Shown here: one piece after another, positions 44,966 to 52,989 of the stretch
Layout of the letters: each line of letters begins with the position of its first letter
Position numbering within the stretch: the stretch's first letter is position 1
Source of the DNA: Aquiflexum balticum DSM 16537
GTDB taxonomy: Bacteria > Bacteroidota > Bacteroidia > Cytophagales > Cyclobacteriaceae
Reading direction: 5' to 3'
Length of the DNA stretch: 64,000 nucleotides
Assembly: GCF_900176595.1 (NCBI RefSeq)
Contig: NZ_LT838813.1
Coordinates: 1,364,001 to 1,428,000, forward strand
Position numbers and translations under genes: made by a program
The notes under the pieces: model-generated
Seen by the model: the letters and a program-made list of their open reading frames with translations, nothing else
Told to the model about the DNA's origin: nothing
The model's database searches: none

Positions 44966-45856
44966 ATGAAACGAAGAAATTTTATCAAAACATCTGCGCT
45001 CTGCGCTACAGCAGTGAGTGCATTTGGGTTTATACGCTTTGACGGGACAATGTATGTGGGAGATTGCGCCACAACTTCTGATATCTTGGGTCCATTTTAT
45101 AGACCCAGCAGTCCCGAGCGCAGTAATTTGGTGGTGGCCGGTTCGAAAGGCCGCAAGGTAGAACTCCTGGGTAAAATACTTCATCAGGACTGCAGCACGC
45201 CATACAAAAACGCAAAGGTTGAGCTTTGGCATTGTGACGAAAACGGCGTTTATGACAATTCTACCTCAGCATTCAACTATCGAGGTACGGTCAAAACCGA
45301 CAATGAAGGCAATTATTCTTTTCAGACTATCATCCCTGTGCCTTATGATGCAGGAGGAGGCTTGATAAGACCTGCACATTTTCATATGATGGTGACCGCG
45401 GATGGCTATCAGCCTTTGGTGACGCAGCTGTATTTTACCGGAGATAAAAACATTCCCAAAGACCCTTGGGCCAATGCTGCCAAGGGCCGTCATTTGAAAG
45501 TCGAGGACCATCCAAACGGTGTCAGCAAGGTGGTTTTCAATGTGGGAATGGCAAGAACATTGGCGGTGGAACCTGCTTCCATCGACAAACTTACCGGCAC
45601 TTATGTCCATGAAAATGATCCAAAGAAAACGATTACCCTTTTCAATAATCAAAATACAATTTGGGTCAAGAATGAGGTTTTTGGAGAGGGATACATCTAT
45701 GCTGGTAATAACCTCTTCGTCTATCCAAGCAATCCCGAAGGAAGTTTTGATAAACTTGAATTTGATATCAGCCCCTCCGGTGCAATCAGGCTGACCCATT
45801 CCTTCCAATACGTCGACTTGGGAAAAGCCTCGAATGTGTATATCAAGCAGGAGTGA
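44966..45856 (+). CDS. Intradiol ring-cleavage dioxygenase-like protein with Tat-type signal
   Basis: 296 residues. The N-terminus MKRRNFIKTSAL is a twin-arginine export signal. Residues ~30-195 form the intradiol dioxygenase beta-sandwich: GPFYRPSSPERSNL, VELWHCDENGVYDN, and RPAHFHMMVTADG with two likely iron-binding His; a Tyr of GPFYRP or YRG probably contributes as well. The C-terminal ~90 residues are an extra beta domain (TGTYVHENDPKKTITLFN). Family members open catechol-type rings with Fe(III). The substrate is not known. The heptad array follows ten bases after its stop. Confidence 0.9.
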   Translation: MKRRNFIKTSALCATAVSAFGFIRFDGTMYVGDCATTSDILGPFYRPSSPERSNLVVAGSKGRKVELLGKILHQDCSTPYKNAKVELWHCDENGVYDNSTSAFNYRGTVKTDNEGNYSFQTIIPVPYDAGGGLIRPAHFHMMVTADGYQPLVTQLYFTGDKNIPKDPWANAAKGRHLKVEDHPNGVSKVVFNVGMARTLAVEPASIDKLTGTYVHENDPKKTITLFNNQNTIWVKNEVFGEGYIYAGNNLFVYPSNPEGSFDKLEFDISPSGAIRLTHSFQYVDLGKASNVYIKQE

Positions 45857-45866
45857 GGTTTCAATA

Positions 45867-46062
45867 GGCAGTTTTCAGTTATCAGTAGGCAGTAAACAGT
45901 CGACGGTCCACAGTCGACAGTCCACGGAGGATGCAGGTGAGTAGACAGTTTACAGTGGGCAGTTTTAAGAGATCAGTATGGAGTATTCAGTGATCAGAGG
46001 TTAGGTTTGAGTTATCGGTTTTATGTCTTCCGTCTCCCGTCTTCGGTCTTCTGTCTTCCCAA
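45867..46062 (+). repeat. 28-unit heptanucleotide array in one register
   Basis: The whole 196 bases divide into 7-base units without a register break. The first part has the word nnCAGTn (GGCAGTT, TTCAGTT, ATCAGTA, GGCAGTA, AACAGTC, CACAGTC, GACAGTC); the middle is decayed (GATGCAG, GTGAGTA, TTAAGAG), then CAGT-type units return. From 46021 the word drifts to TTCCGTC (TTATGTC, TTCCGTC, TCCCGTC, TTCGGTC, TTCTGTC). It fills most of the gap between the dioxygenase and the C45-type gene. No coding frame fits it. Confidence 0.9.
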
Positions 46063-46112
46063 ATCCAAGAAAAGCCGATATCTAAGTATAAAATCATAAA
46101 CCACTTATAAAT

Positions 46113-47333
46113 ATGCGATTGAGAACAAACAAACTTTTCCTTTTTTCACTGCTAGTAGTATTGGCATGTAGCTCCCCTGCTGAAAAAGAGAGCATCGCAA
46201 CAGAAATTCCTGCTTCAACCGAAGTCCCCAAGAGGGAACTCCGACAGGTCAGTTTTTCAGGTTCCGGTTATGAATTGGGATTGCAACATGGACAGTTTTT
46301 CAAAAAGGAAATCGGTGAAATCGTGCTCAAATGGAAAGAAAGTACAAGATCACAATTGGGAAGAGATTCAGATGAGGTGCTGAAAGAATTTTTTGCTTAT
46401 GCAGATTTTGAAGGCAGCATCAAGAAATGGACGCCGGATCTTTACGAAGAAGTAAGAGGAATAGCCGTAGGTTCGGAGCAGCGTTTTGATCAGATAATGC
46501 TTTTTAACCTCTTGGATGAGTTTTGGGTCTATCGTAATTCTTTGGAAAATCACCATTGCAGTAATATCGGTGTGCCTTCGGTAAACGGTGGCTTATCCTA
46601 TATTGCCCAAAATATGGATATAGAACCCTATACGGATGGTTACCAAACACTTTTCAGAATTGAAGCTACTGCTGATAGGCCTGAACAATTGGTACTTTCC
46701 CATCCCGGTTTGATAGCCCTGAACGGTATGAACAGCTCCGGGGTAGGCATGATTATGAATACCATCATGCAGCTGAATGCTTCCAATTCCGGATTACCGG
46801 TAGCCTTTGTCACTAGAAAAGTACTCTCAATGACGGAAAGGGATGATATCATCGAGTTTATAACCTCAGTCAATCATGCTTCGGGACAGAATTACATCCT
46901 GGGAGTGAGGGGGGAAGTTTTCAATTTTGAAGCTTCGGCCAACAAGGTGGTGAGGTTTGATCCTGGCAATAAAAACCAAACCGTGTACCACACCAACCAT
47001 CCGATTGTCAACGATGATGTGAAACCTTGGTTTGCTGAATACAATCCAAATAAAATTGTAGACACCATTCCTGTTACTTCCAACAGCTACATCCGATTGG
47101 CGGCTTTGACAACAAGAATTGCCGATAAGGATGCTGTTACAGATGACCATATCAAAGACGCTCTGCGTTCAAAAGATGATGCCAACAATCCGGTATGCCG
47201 GTCATTGGATCCCAAAAAGAATGGATTCACATTTGCCTCCGTGGTCATGACCCTGACGGGAGAGCCATATCTTCAGATTACAGCTGGTCCCCCTTCGGAG
47301 AGCGAGTATTTGAAAGTTGCTTTTTCCAATTAG
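46113..47333 (+). CDS. C45-type acyltransferase/hydrolase-like lipoprotein
   Basis: 406 residues. A signal peptide with lipobox (VVLAC, Cys19) makes it a lipoprotein. The rest matches the acyl-CoA:6-APA acyltransferase-like Ntn-hydrolases: YELGLQHGQFFKKEI near the start, EVRGIAVGSEQ, the likely catalytic Cys149 in NHHCSNIGV, then YIAQNMDIEPYT and GLIALNGMNSSGVGMIMNT. In true C45 enzymes this Cys becomes the new N-terminus after self-cleavage. Here a ~130-residue segment precedes it. The natural substrate is unknown. Confidence 0.85.
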   Translation: MRLRTNKLFLFSLLVVLACSSPAEKESIATEIPASTEVPKRELRQVSFSGSGYELGLQHGQFFKKEIGEIVLKWKESTRSQLGRDSDEVLKEFFAYADFEGSIKKWTPDLYEEVRGIAVGSEQRFDQIMLFNLLDEFWVYRNSLENHHCSNIGVPSVNGGLSYIAQNMDIEPYTDGYQTLFRIEATADRPEQLVLSHPGLIALNGMNSSGVGMIMNTIMQLNASNSGLPVAFVTRKVLSMTERDDIIEFITSVNHASGQNYILGVRGEVFNFEASANKVVRFDPGNKNQTVYHTNHPIVNDDVKPWFAEYNPNKIVDTIPVTSNSYIRLAALTTRIADKDAVTDDHIKDALRSKDDANNPVCRSLDPKKNGFTFASVVMTLTGEPYLQITAGPPSESEYLKVAFSN

Positions 47334-47386
47334 AATAGAAGGATATTATGTGGTCGCAAATCCTAATGGAAAGCAATGGAAGTTCT

Positions 47387-48325
47387 TTATTTGGCAGTAA
47401 GAAACTTATTGACATCCAGCCAGTGGATAAATGCCTCAAACCAACGGTTGCTGGTGCGGTTTGGATTTCCAAGACCGAATCCGTGACCTCCGTTCTGGTA
47501 AAGATGAAACTCAACCGGGATACCTGCTTTGTACCAAGAATCGATCACACCAAATTGACCTCTGAACAGAAAATCATCCGTGGCTATCACATTGAACATG
47601 GGAGGCGCATTTTCTGGTACTTCGACAGGACCCATGCCCCCGTAGATGGGGCCTATAAAAGCAAGCTTCATAGTTTTGGAATGAAGGGTGGAATGCATGG
47701 TCAATCCTGCACCGGCAGAAAATCCAATCATACCTATCCGGTCAGTATCAACTCCCCATTCCTTGGCCCTATTGACGATCATGGCATAGGCTGCCTCTGC
47801 ATCCTCGAGTTGGTTGGATAGGTCACGCTGTGGAGGAGCAGGCGTTGTGGTGCTTGTCGTAGAATTGGAAGAAGGAGCCGGGGCAGGAGTTCGGGGCCGG
47901 TTCATCCAAGCTGAAAAATCTTCCAAAGACGCCGGAGTTGGGTTGAGTCGGTACTTGAGCACAAATGCGGCGATTCCCTGCGCTGCCAATGCCTCTGCCA
48001 CTTCCCAGCCCTCATTGCCCATTGATAGCCAGCTGAACCCTCCACCTGGCGCTACGATCACGGCAGTACCGTTGGCCTTCCCGGGTTCAGGGAGGAAGGG
48101 AGTAAGTGTTGCGGTAGAAATATTTCTGGCCATTGGATCACCCCACTGCCTGAACCATGTCTCAGGGGCAGGTTGATTTTCCACCCCTCCTGTTCCCAGT
48201 AGAATGGCGTTTGGTTCTTCAGGTGTTTCAAGAGGGTAGATGGTTCCGTCCTGTGCCATCACGGTGGAAGCAAAGAAAAGTAGGAAGGCCATTAATGAGG
48301 TAGAGGTTTTTTGTAGGTAAGACAT
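47387..48325 (-). CDS. Exported alpha/beta-hydrolase (BD-FAE/acetylxylan-esterase-like)
   Basis: 312 residues with a signal peptide (ends STVMAQ). The oxyanion region is VIVAPGGGFSWLS, the nucleophile elbow GFSAGAG (Ser near 200), the acid probably in NVIATDDFLF, and the His in NGGHGFGLG. These fit small esterases that remove acyl groups from carbohydrates. A Pro/Ser/Thr stretch (PAPAPSSNSTTSTTTPAPP, near 146-164) is inserted inside the fold between a helix and the elbow, which is unusual. It converges with the C45-type gene. Confidence 0.88.
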   Translation of the reverse strand: MSYLQKTSTSLMAFLLFFASTVMAQDGTIYPLETPEEPNAILLGTGGVENQPAPETWFRQWGDPMARNISTATLTPFLPEPGKANGTAVIVAPGGGFSWLSMGNEGWEVAEALAAQGIAAFVLKYRLNPTPASLEDFSAWMNRPRTPAPAPSSNSTTSTTTPAPPQRDLSNQLEDAEAAYAMIVNRAKEWGVDTDRIGMIGFSAGAGLTMHSTLHSKTMKLAFIGPIYGGMGPVEVPENAPPMFNVIATDDFLFRGQFGVIDSWYKAGIPVEFHLYQNGGHGFGLGNPNRTSNRWFEAFIHWLDVNKFLTAK

Positions 48326-48563
48326 AGTGCTATAGGTTTATTGGTAAGAGAAATAAAGTTATTGGTTTTAAACTGCTCAAGTATAAAGTTAAACAAAACT
48401 GTCAAATTTACACTTAATGTTTTCTAATTTGCTTTGCTGTTGTAAAGAAGGTAAGTTTTGGTGTTTGAATACACCAAGCCCTACCATCAAACTACATATA
48501 CAGAAATGGGACAAAGTGTGGCTGAGAATTACCGCATAGTGCCACTCTGGACCTAAGACATCC

Positions 48564-49313
48564 CTACCTCAAAAAAGTATAGGATATACCCACAGAAGCA
48601 TAGTGGAACAAAGAAAAATTATAGACTTCATCATTATCAGCCCCACCCTCGAGGATACGGTAACCGACCCGAAGCATCAGGTTATCGGACAAATTATAGG
48701 TTGCTGCAGCCAAAACATCCACAGCCCTTCCCTGTGGCGCTGCCAATGCGTCCCCATCTAAAAGAAGACCAAACTTATCATCGAGTTTCCACAAAAGCCT
48801 GAAATTGATAATGGGCACAAAACCTACATTGGTTTTCTCGGATTTCAAGTCCTCCGAAGAAAGTCCGATTTTGGCATCCCTGATTTTGGCGGTAGCCCCC
48901 AACCCAAACTCAAATCTGGGATTTTGGACTATTTCGTATCTGTAGGTCAACCTGTATGAATTGAACTTATAAGTACCGTTAAGGAGGGTGTTGGCAGCAA
49001 ATGTTTCACCTTCAAAGAAAATGTCATTGGCCACACTACCCTGTGATTGGGTTTCAAGTGGAGCGTATAACACTGAAATAAAGTGCCGCGATTTGATAAT
49101 GTAACTCGCCCTCAAACGATAAAATGCTTTAGTCTGGGAATTCAGATCATCGGTCAAAGAAAAAAGTGTCCCCTGATCCCCGGGAATCCGGACATCATTA
49201 TACCCATTAAATACCGCGCCTGTTTCAAGATCTATAATTGCCTGCGCATGGGCTGTTATTTGTTGGAAAAAAGTTAAGGTTAGAATACAGATTGAATAGA
49301 TAAAAGCTTTCAT
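48564..49313 (-). CDS. Outer-membrane beta-barrel protein of unknown function
   Basis: 249 residues. A signal peptide (ends TAHAQA) precedes alternating polar/hydrophobic strands throughout (YRLRASYIIKSRHFISVLYAP, YRLTYRYEIV, FEFGLGATAKIRD, LMLRVGYRILEGGADNDEVYNF). It ends in a terminal aromatic strand YASVGISYTFLR, as expected for insertion by the BAM machinery. About ten to twelve strands fit. Substrate or role unknown. Upstream, a hairpin at about 49383-49403 could act on its transcript, but this is weak. Confidence 0.75.
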   Translation of the reverse strand: MKAFIYSICILTLTFFQQITAHAQAIIDLETGAVFNGYNDVRIPGDQGTLFSLTDDLNSQTKAFYRLRASYIIKSRHFISVLYAPLETQSQGSVANDIFFEGETFAANTLLNGTYKFNSYRLTYRYEIVQNPRFEFGLGATAKIRDAKIGLSSEDLKSEKTNVGFVPIINFRLLWKLDDKFGLLLDGDALAAPQGRAVDVLAAATYNLSDNLMLRVGYRILEGGADNDEVYNFSLFHYASVGISYTFLR

Positions 49314-49565
49314 TTTTTTGGTTTAAGGTTTAAAGTAACCGAAATGGATTTCAGGTTTGGTCTTACAGTCTTACTATAAAAACCCCATACATGGAAATAT
49401 GGGTTCAATTACTGGGCCAGATTGGGTTGGGTTGTAGAGAAGTGTTTTTTCGAAAGGCAGAATTAGGAGATCAGAAGGAATACTCCAAGCAGGAATATAG
49501 ATGCCTGTTGTATCTTTAAAACAATTTCCTTTGAAAATAAAGAATTGGTATCTTACTGATCTCTT

Positions 49566-49593
49566 TAAAATTGATTTATGTAAAATTGATTTA
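49566..49593 (+). promoter_or_regulatory. Direct repeats before the DUF433 gene
   Basis: TAAAATTGATTTA occurs twice, 15 bases apart (49566-49578 and 49581-49593), ending nine bases before the start codon. Antitoxin genes often carry such sites for self-regulation; this is an inference from position. Confidence 0.4.
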
Positions 49594-49602
49594 AATTGAA
49601 AT

Positions 49603-49839
49603 ATGGAAGCACTACTTAACAGAATTGAGTTAAACCCTGAAATATTGGTCGGGAAGCCGGTCATAAAAGGCACCCGATTGTCTGTACAATTTATACTTGG
49701 ATTGCTCGCCCATGGTGAAACTCCTCAATCCATCATTGAAGAATATCCATATATCACCGAGGAGGATATCAGGGCATGCATACTGTTTGCAAACGAAGTT
49801 TTGGAAAGTAATTTTTTCACCCAAAATACTGCCTTATAA
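49603..49839 (+). CDS. DUF433 protein (antitoxin-like), without its usual partner
   Basis: 78 residues. The DUF433 pattern is complete: RIELNPEILVGKPVIKGTRLSVQFILGLLAHGETPQSIIEEYPYITEEDIRACILFA. This small winged-helix-like domain is usually followed directly by a DUF5615 PIN-like toxin. Here the next 330 bases hold no such gene, so the antitoxin is an orphan. The C-terminal tail (NEVLESNFFTQNTAL) is short. Confidence 0.88.
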   Translation: MEALLNRIELNPEILVGKPVIKGTRLSVQFILGLLAHGETPQSIIEEYPYITEEDIRACILFANEVLESNFFTQNTAL

Positions 49840-49961
49840 ATTCCCGGGAATTCAAAACAGGTAGTGACGAAAATAATATGAGTATTCCAAAATTCCATCT
49901 ATGCTTAGGTTCCAAGTACTTTTAAATTTGTGAAGTTTTTCGGGTTTAGGTGTGTGGGATT

Positions 49962-50055
49962 GACTGCGGACCGGGCCGGCCAGGGCCATGCGCGTGGATA
50001 GGATTCCGCAGTCTTGACTTTTTTGGTTACTTTTTTTGTCAAGAAAAAAAGTAAC
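49962..50055. repeat. GC-rich inverted repeat followed by a T7/A7 hairpin
   Basis: GACTGCGGA (49962-49970) pairs with TCCGCAGTC (50005-50013) across a very GC-rich 34-base spacer (CCGGGCCGGCCAGGGCC at its start). Thirteen bases on, GTTACTTTTTTT (50026-50037) pairs perfectly with AAAAAAAGTAAC (50044-50055). Both sit in the gap between two antitoxin-type loci (49840-50171). It resembles a dispersed intergenic element; otherwise the gap holds nothing I recognise. Confidence 0.6.
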
Positions 50056-50171
50056 TATATAAATGGCATTTCGCAAATATCAAGGTTGAGAATACAATTA
50101 AAGTTAAAGTGCGAAAAAGCGGATACTCAGAAAATTAAAACCAGTTTTATCTTCTGTCAGAATGATTTCAT

Positions 50172-50393
50172 CTATTTCCTAGAAGGGCTTTTCTTGTATT
50201 CGGCTTGTCCTTCTGCTAATATGATGATCCAGTCAGCTACTGGCATATGATCCAAAGTCTTGTAATCACCGGATGTGATTTGGGCATACAAATATTCTGT
50301 CAATCTGGATAGAGAGATATTTTGCTGTGCTGCAAATTCCTTTGCCTTTTCAATTATTTTTTTGTCAAATGAAAGTGTGATTTAGGCATCCAT
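50172..50393 (-). pseudogene. Broken ribbon-helix-helix antitoxin gene (DUF6364-like), stop at codon 4
   Basis: From the ATG at 50393 the frame reads Met-Asp-Ala-stop (TAA at 50382-50384), then continues open for 69 codons: ITLSFDKKIIEKAKEFAAQQ, then NISLSRLTEYLYAQI, then DHMPVADWI, ending at a TAG (50172-50174). The segment has the LSFDKxxIEKAK and ISLSRL pattern of RHH antitoxins paired with PIN toxins. A single change AAA to TAA would explain the break. No toxin frame follows: the next ATG runs only five codons. Confidence 0.7.
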
Positions 50394-50702
50394 ATTCTTA
50401 AACAGTTATACTAATAAAATTAAAAATTTATACTCAGAAATCAAGATTGAATTCAATACAAGATATCAAGAAAACTTTTGAGAGATATTTATGGATACTT
50501 TAAGATATTGGGATATTACGTTAAGCTAAGCATAATATGAATTTACAGCTTGGGAGGGGGAATCCCTTTGAGGCTCTTTATTTGGAGAACAATTCCCTCA
50601 TCCACTTTGATTAATTTAAGGATATAGCTTATCTTGATTTATCGTCCTTATTCAAGTTAAAAGACTTTCTTTACCAGATTCAATAACTCTTCATCCTTCA
50701 CC
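50394..50702. other. Intergenic region before the S9 peptidase
   Basis: 309 bases, AT-rich. On the reverse strand a short open stretch (about 50535-50625) reads SYILKLIKVDEGIVLQIKSL and may be a scrap of a decayed gene. It has no start codon and is too short to name. Confidence 0.3.
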
Positions 50703-52781
50703 ATGAAAAAACCCCTAACCACCCTCCTCCTCCTCTTCCTCTTTTTCCAATTATCCGCCCAATCCATTTCCGACTACCTCTCGGTTCCTTTCCCGACTTC
50801 GCTGACAGCTGCTCCGGATGGCAATGCCATTGCATGGGTTTTCAATGACCAAGGGGAGCGGAATGTTTTTTATGCCCAAGCACCGGGATATGAAGCCAAA
50901 AAACTCACGGTTTTCAAAGGAGATATCGGAGTGGATATAGGGGATTTGACATTTTCACCGGATGGGAAGATTTTGGTCTTTGTAAGGGGGAATTCCAAGA
51001 ACCCCGTAGGTGAACCCGCCAACCCGGCCCAATTGCAGGAAAGCACGGACAGGGAAATCCATTGGGTTGATTTGACCAAAGGAGAGGTAAAATCCTTCTC
51101 TACAGGCTACGCGCCTCTTTTTCATCCGGCTGGGAAAAAGTTGACTTTCATCAAATCAGGGAAGGTTTATTTGAAAGACTTAATAGGAACGGACAAAGAA
51201 GACAAACCCTTATTTTCAGCAAGAGGATCTTTGGGTCAGTTGACCTGGAGCCCTGATGGAAGACTATTGGCTTTTACCAGCAGCCGGGTAGACCATGCAT
51301 TTGTGGGTTTGTTTGACCTGGAAAAAGGAACCATCTACTATCCCGAACCCAGCATGGACCATGATGGGTATCCTGCTTGGAGTCCGGATGGTAAAAAACT
51401 GGCCTACCTCCGGGTTCCGAATATCAACAACAAACTGCCTTTTACCTCCCTTAAGGAAGCCAATCCTTGGAGCATCCGTGTCTTGAATATCGCAAGTATG
51501 AAAGGTGAAGAAGTCTTCCAAGCCGATCGGGGTAAAGGGAGTGTGATGGTCCGCGACCTTCCTGCTACCAGTTCAAGGCTTTGGTGGACTCCCTCAGGTT
51601 CCATCGTATTTCCTTGGGAGAAAAACAATTGGATGCATCTGTATGCCGTCAATCCTTCCACCAAAGAAGTCCAACACCTTACCCCGGGAGATGGACAGGT
51701 GGAATGGGTAGAAAGCAGTTGGGTTCCCGGTGAACTCTTGATCACTTCCAATATCGGGAATATAGATCGGAGAAATATTTGGCGATTGGACCTGAATAGT
51801 TTTGATCTGGAATTTCTGGGTAAAAAAGAGGAAATCCAATGGTCTCCGGTACGGTTGGAAAATGGCTTGGCCTTTATTTCATCTACCCACAATCGACCCG
51901 CTTGGCCGATGATTGTTCAATACGGACAAGAGAAGTTATTGGCTGAAAATCTTTTCCCGGAGCAATTTCCTGATAACCTCGCCATGCCTAAGGCTTTGGT
52001 TTTTAAAGCTGCAGACGGTTTCGAAACCTACGGGCAGCTCTTTCTGCCTAAAGATTATGATGCCAACAAGAAATATCCGGCTGTGATTTTCTTGCATGGA
52101 GGCAGCAGAAGGCAAATGCTGTTGGGATTTAATTATGGGCTGTATTACAGTCATGCTTATGCGATGCAACAGTTTTTTGCCGCCAATGGCTATATCGCAC
52201 TTACCTTGAATTACCGTAGCGGGATTGGCTATGGATTGGATTTCAGGGAAGAGGAGAATTATGGTGCCGGTGGGGCAAGTGAGGTACAGGATGTTATGGC
52301 CGCGGCGGACTACCTGGCTTCAAGATCCGATGTGGATGCTTCGAAAATTGTTCCTTGGGGCGGAAGTTATGGTGGATTTTTGACAGCCCACGCGCTGTCA
52401 CAGGCACCCGGAAAATTTTTGGCAGGAGTGGATATCCATGGGGTACACAATTGGAACAATGATATACCAGTATTTGCCCCTTGGTACAAGCCGGAGAAAT
52501 TTCCAGAAATGGCCGAATTGGCCTTCAAGTCCTCTCCCATGTACCATGTCAAAAACTGGAAAGAACCGGTTTTGTTGATCCATGGTGATGATGACCGAAA
52601 TGTATTGTTTTCGGAGAGTGTGGAACTATTGGAGGTACTCAGAAAGCAGGGTGTACATGTCGAGCAGCTGGTCTTCCCGGATGAGGTGCATTCGTTTTTA
52701 CTGCACAAAAATTGGGTTGGGGCGTATGAAGCGGCGTTTAGGTTTATCCAGAAAAAAATACATGGAGAGCAGAAGTTCTAA
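50703..52781 (+). CDS. S9-family prolyl-oligopeptidase-like peptidase, exported
   Basis: 692 residues with a signal peptide (ends LSAQ). The N-terminal ~400 residues form a PD40-type propeller (LTWSPDGRLLAFTSS, PAWSPDGKKLAYLR). The C-terminal alpha/beta-hydrolase has nucleophile Ser555 (WGGSYGGFL), an acid in IHGDDDRNV and the His in PDEVHSFLL. This is the DPP/acylaminoacyl-peptidase arrangement, acting on short peptides in the periplasm. It stands alone between gene remnants and a histidine kinase. Confidence 0.94.
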   Translation: MKKPLTTLLLLFLFFQLSAQSISDYLSVPFPTSLTAAPDGNAIAWVFNDQGERNVFYAQAPGYEAKKLTVFKGDIGVDIGDLTFSPDGKILVFVRGNSKNPVGEPANPAQLQESTDREIHWVDLTKGEVKSFSTGYAPLFHPAGKKLTFIKSGKVYLKDLIGTDKEDKPLFSARGSLGQLTWSPDGRLLAFTSSRVDHAFVGLFDLEKGTIYYPEPSMDHDGYPAWSPDGKKLAYLRVPNINNKLPFTSLKEANPWSIRVLNIASMKGEEVFQADRGKGSVMVRDLPATSSRLWWTPSGSIVFPWEKNNWMHLYAVNPSTKEVQHLTPGDGQVEWVESSWVPGELLITSNIGNIDRRNIWRLDLNSFDLEFLGKKEEIQWSPVRLENGLAFISSTHNRPAWPMIVQYGQEKLLAENLFPEQFPDNLAMPKALVFKAADGFETYGQLFLPKDYDANKKYPAVIFLHGGSRRQMLLGFNYGLYYSHAYAMQQFFAANGYIALTLNYRSGIGYGLDFREEENYGAGGASEVQDVMAAADYLASRSDVDASKIVPWGGSYGGFLTAHALSQAPGKFLAGVDIHGVHNWNNDIPVFAPWYKPEKFPEMAELAFKSSPMYHVKNWKEPVLLIHGDDDRNVLFSESVELLEVLRKQGVHVEQLVFPDEVHSFLLHKNWVGAYEAAFRFIQKKIHGEQKF

Positions 52782-52989
52782 GGGCTTCATGAATTGGTCT
52801 TGCAAGACAATTTCAAAAGATTAAAAAAAAATGTGCATATTTAAAAAACTGGTTATTTGACTATTTTAAGGTCTAGATGAGAAAAACACATAAATGCTTT
52901 ATCCTCATCGCATAATTACTCAATTTAAAATAAAATTTATCCCCGATTGATTACACTGATACAAACAACCAATAACACCATAAATTCAA

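Noticed and set aside
45867-46062. CRISPR array
   Set aside because: The units are 7 bases and contiguous, with no 25-35 base repeats, spacers or cas genes.
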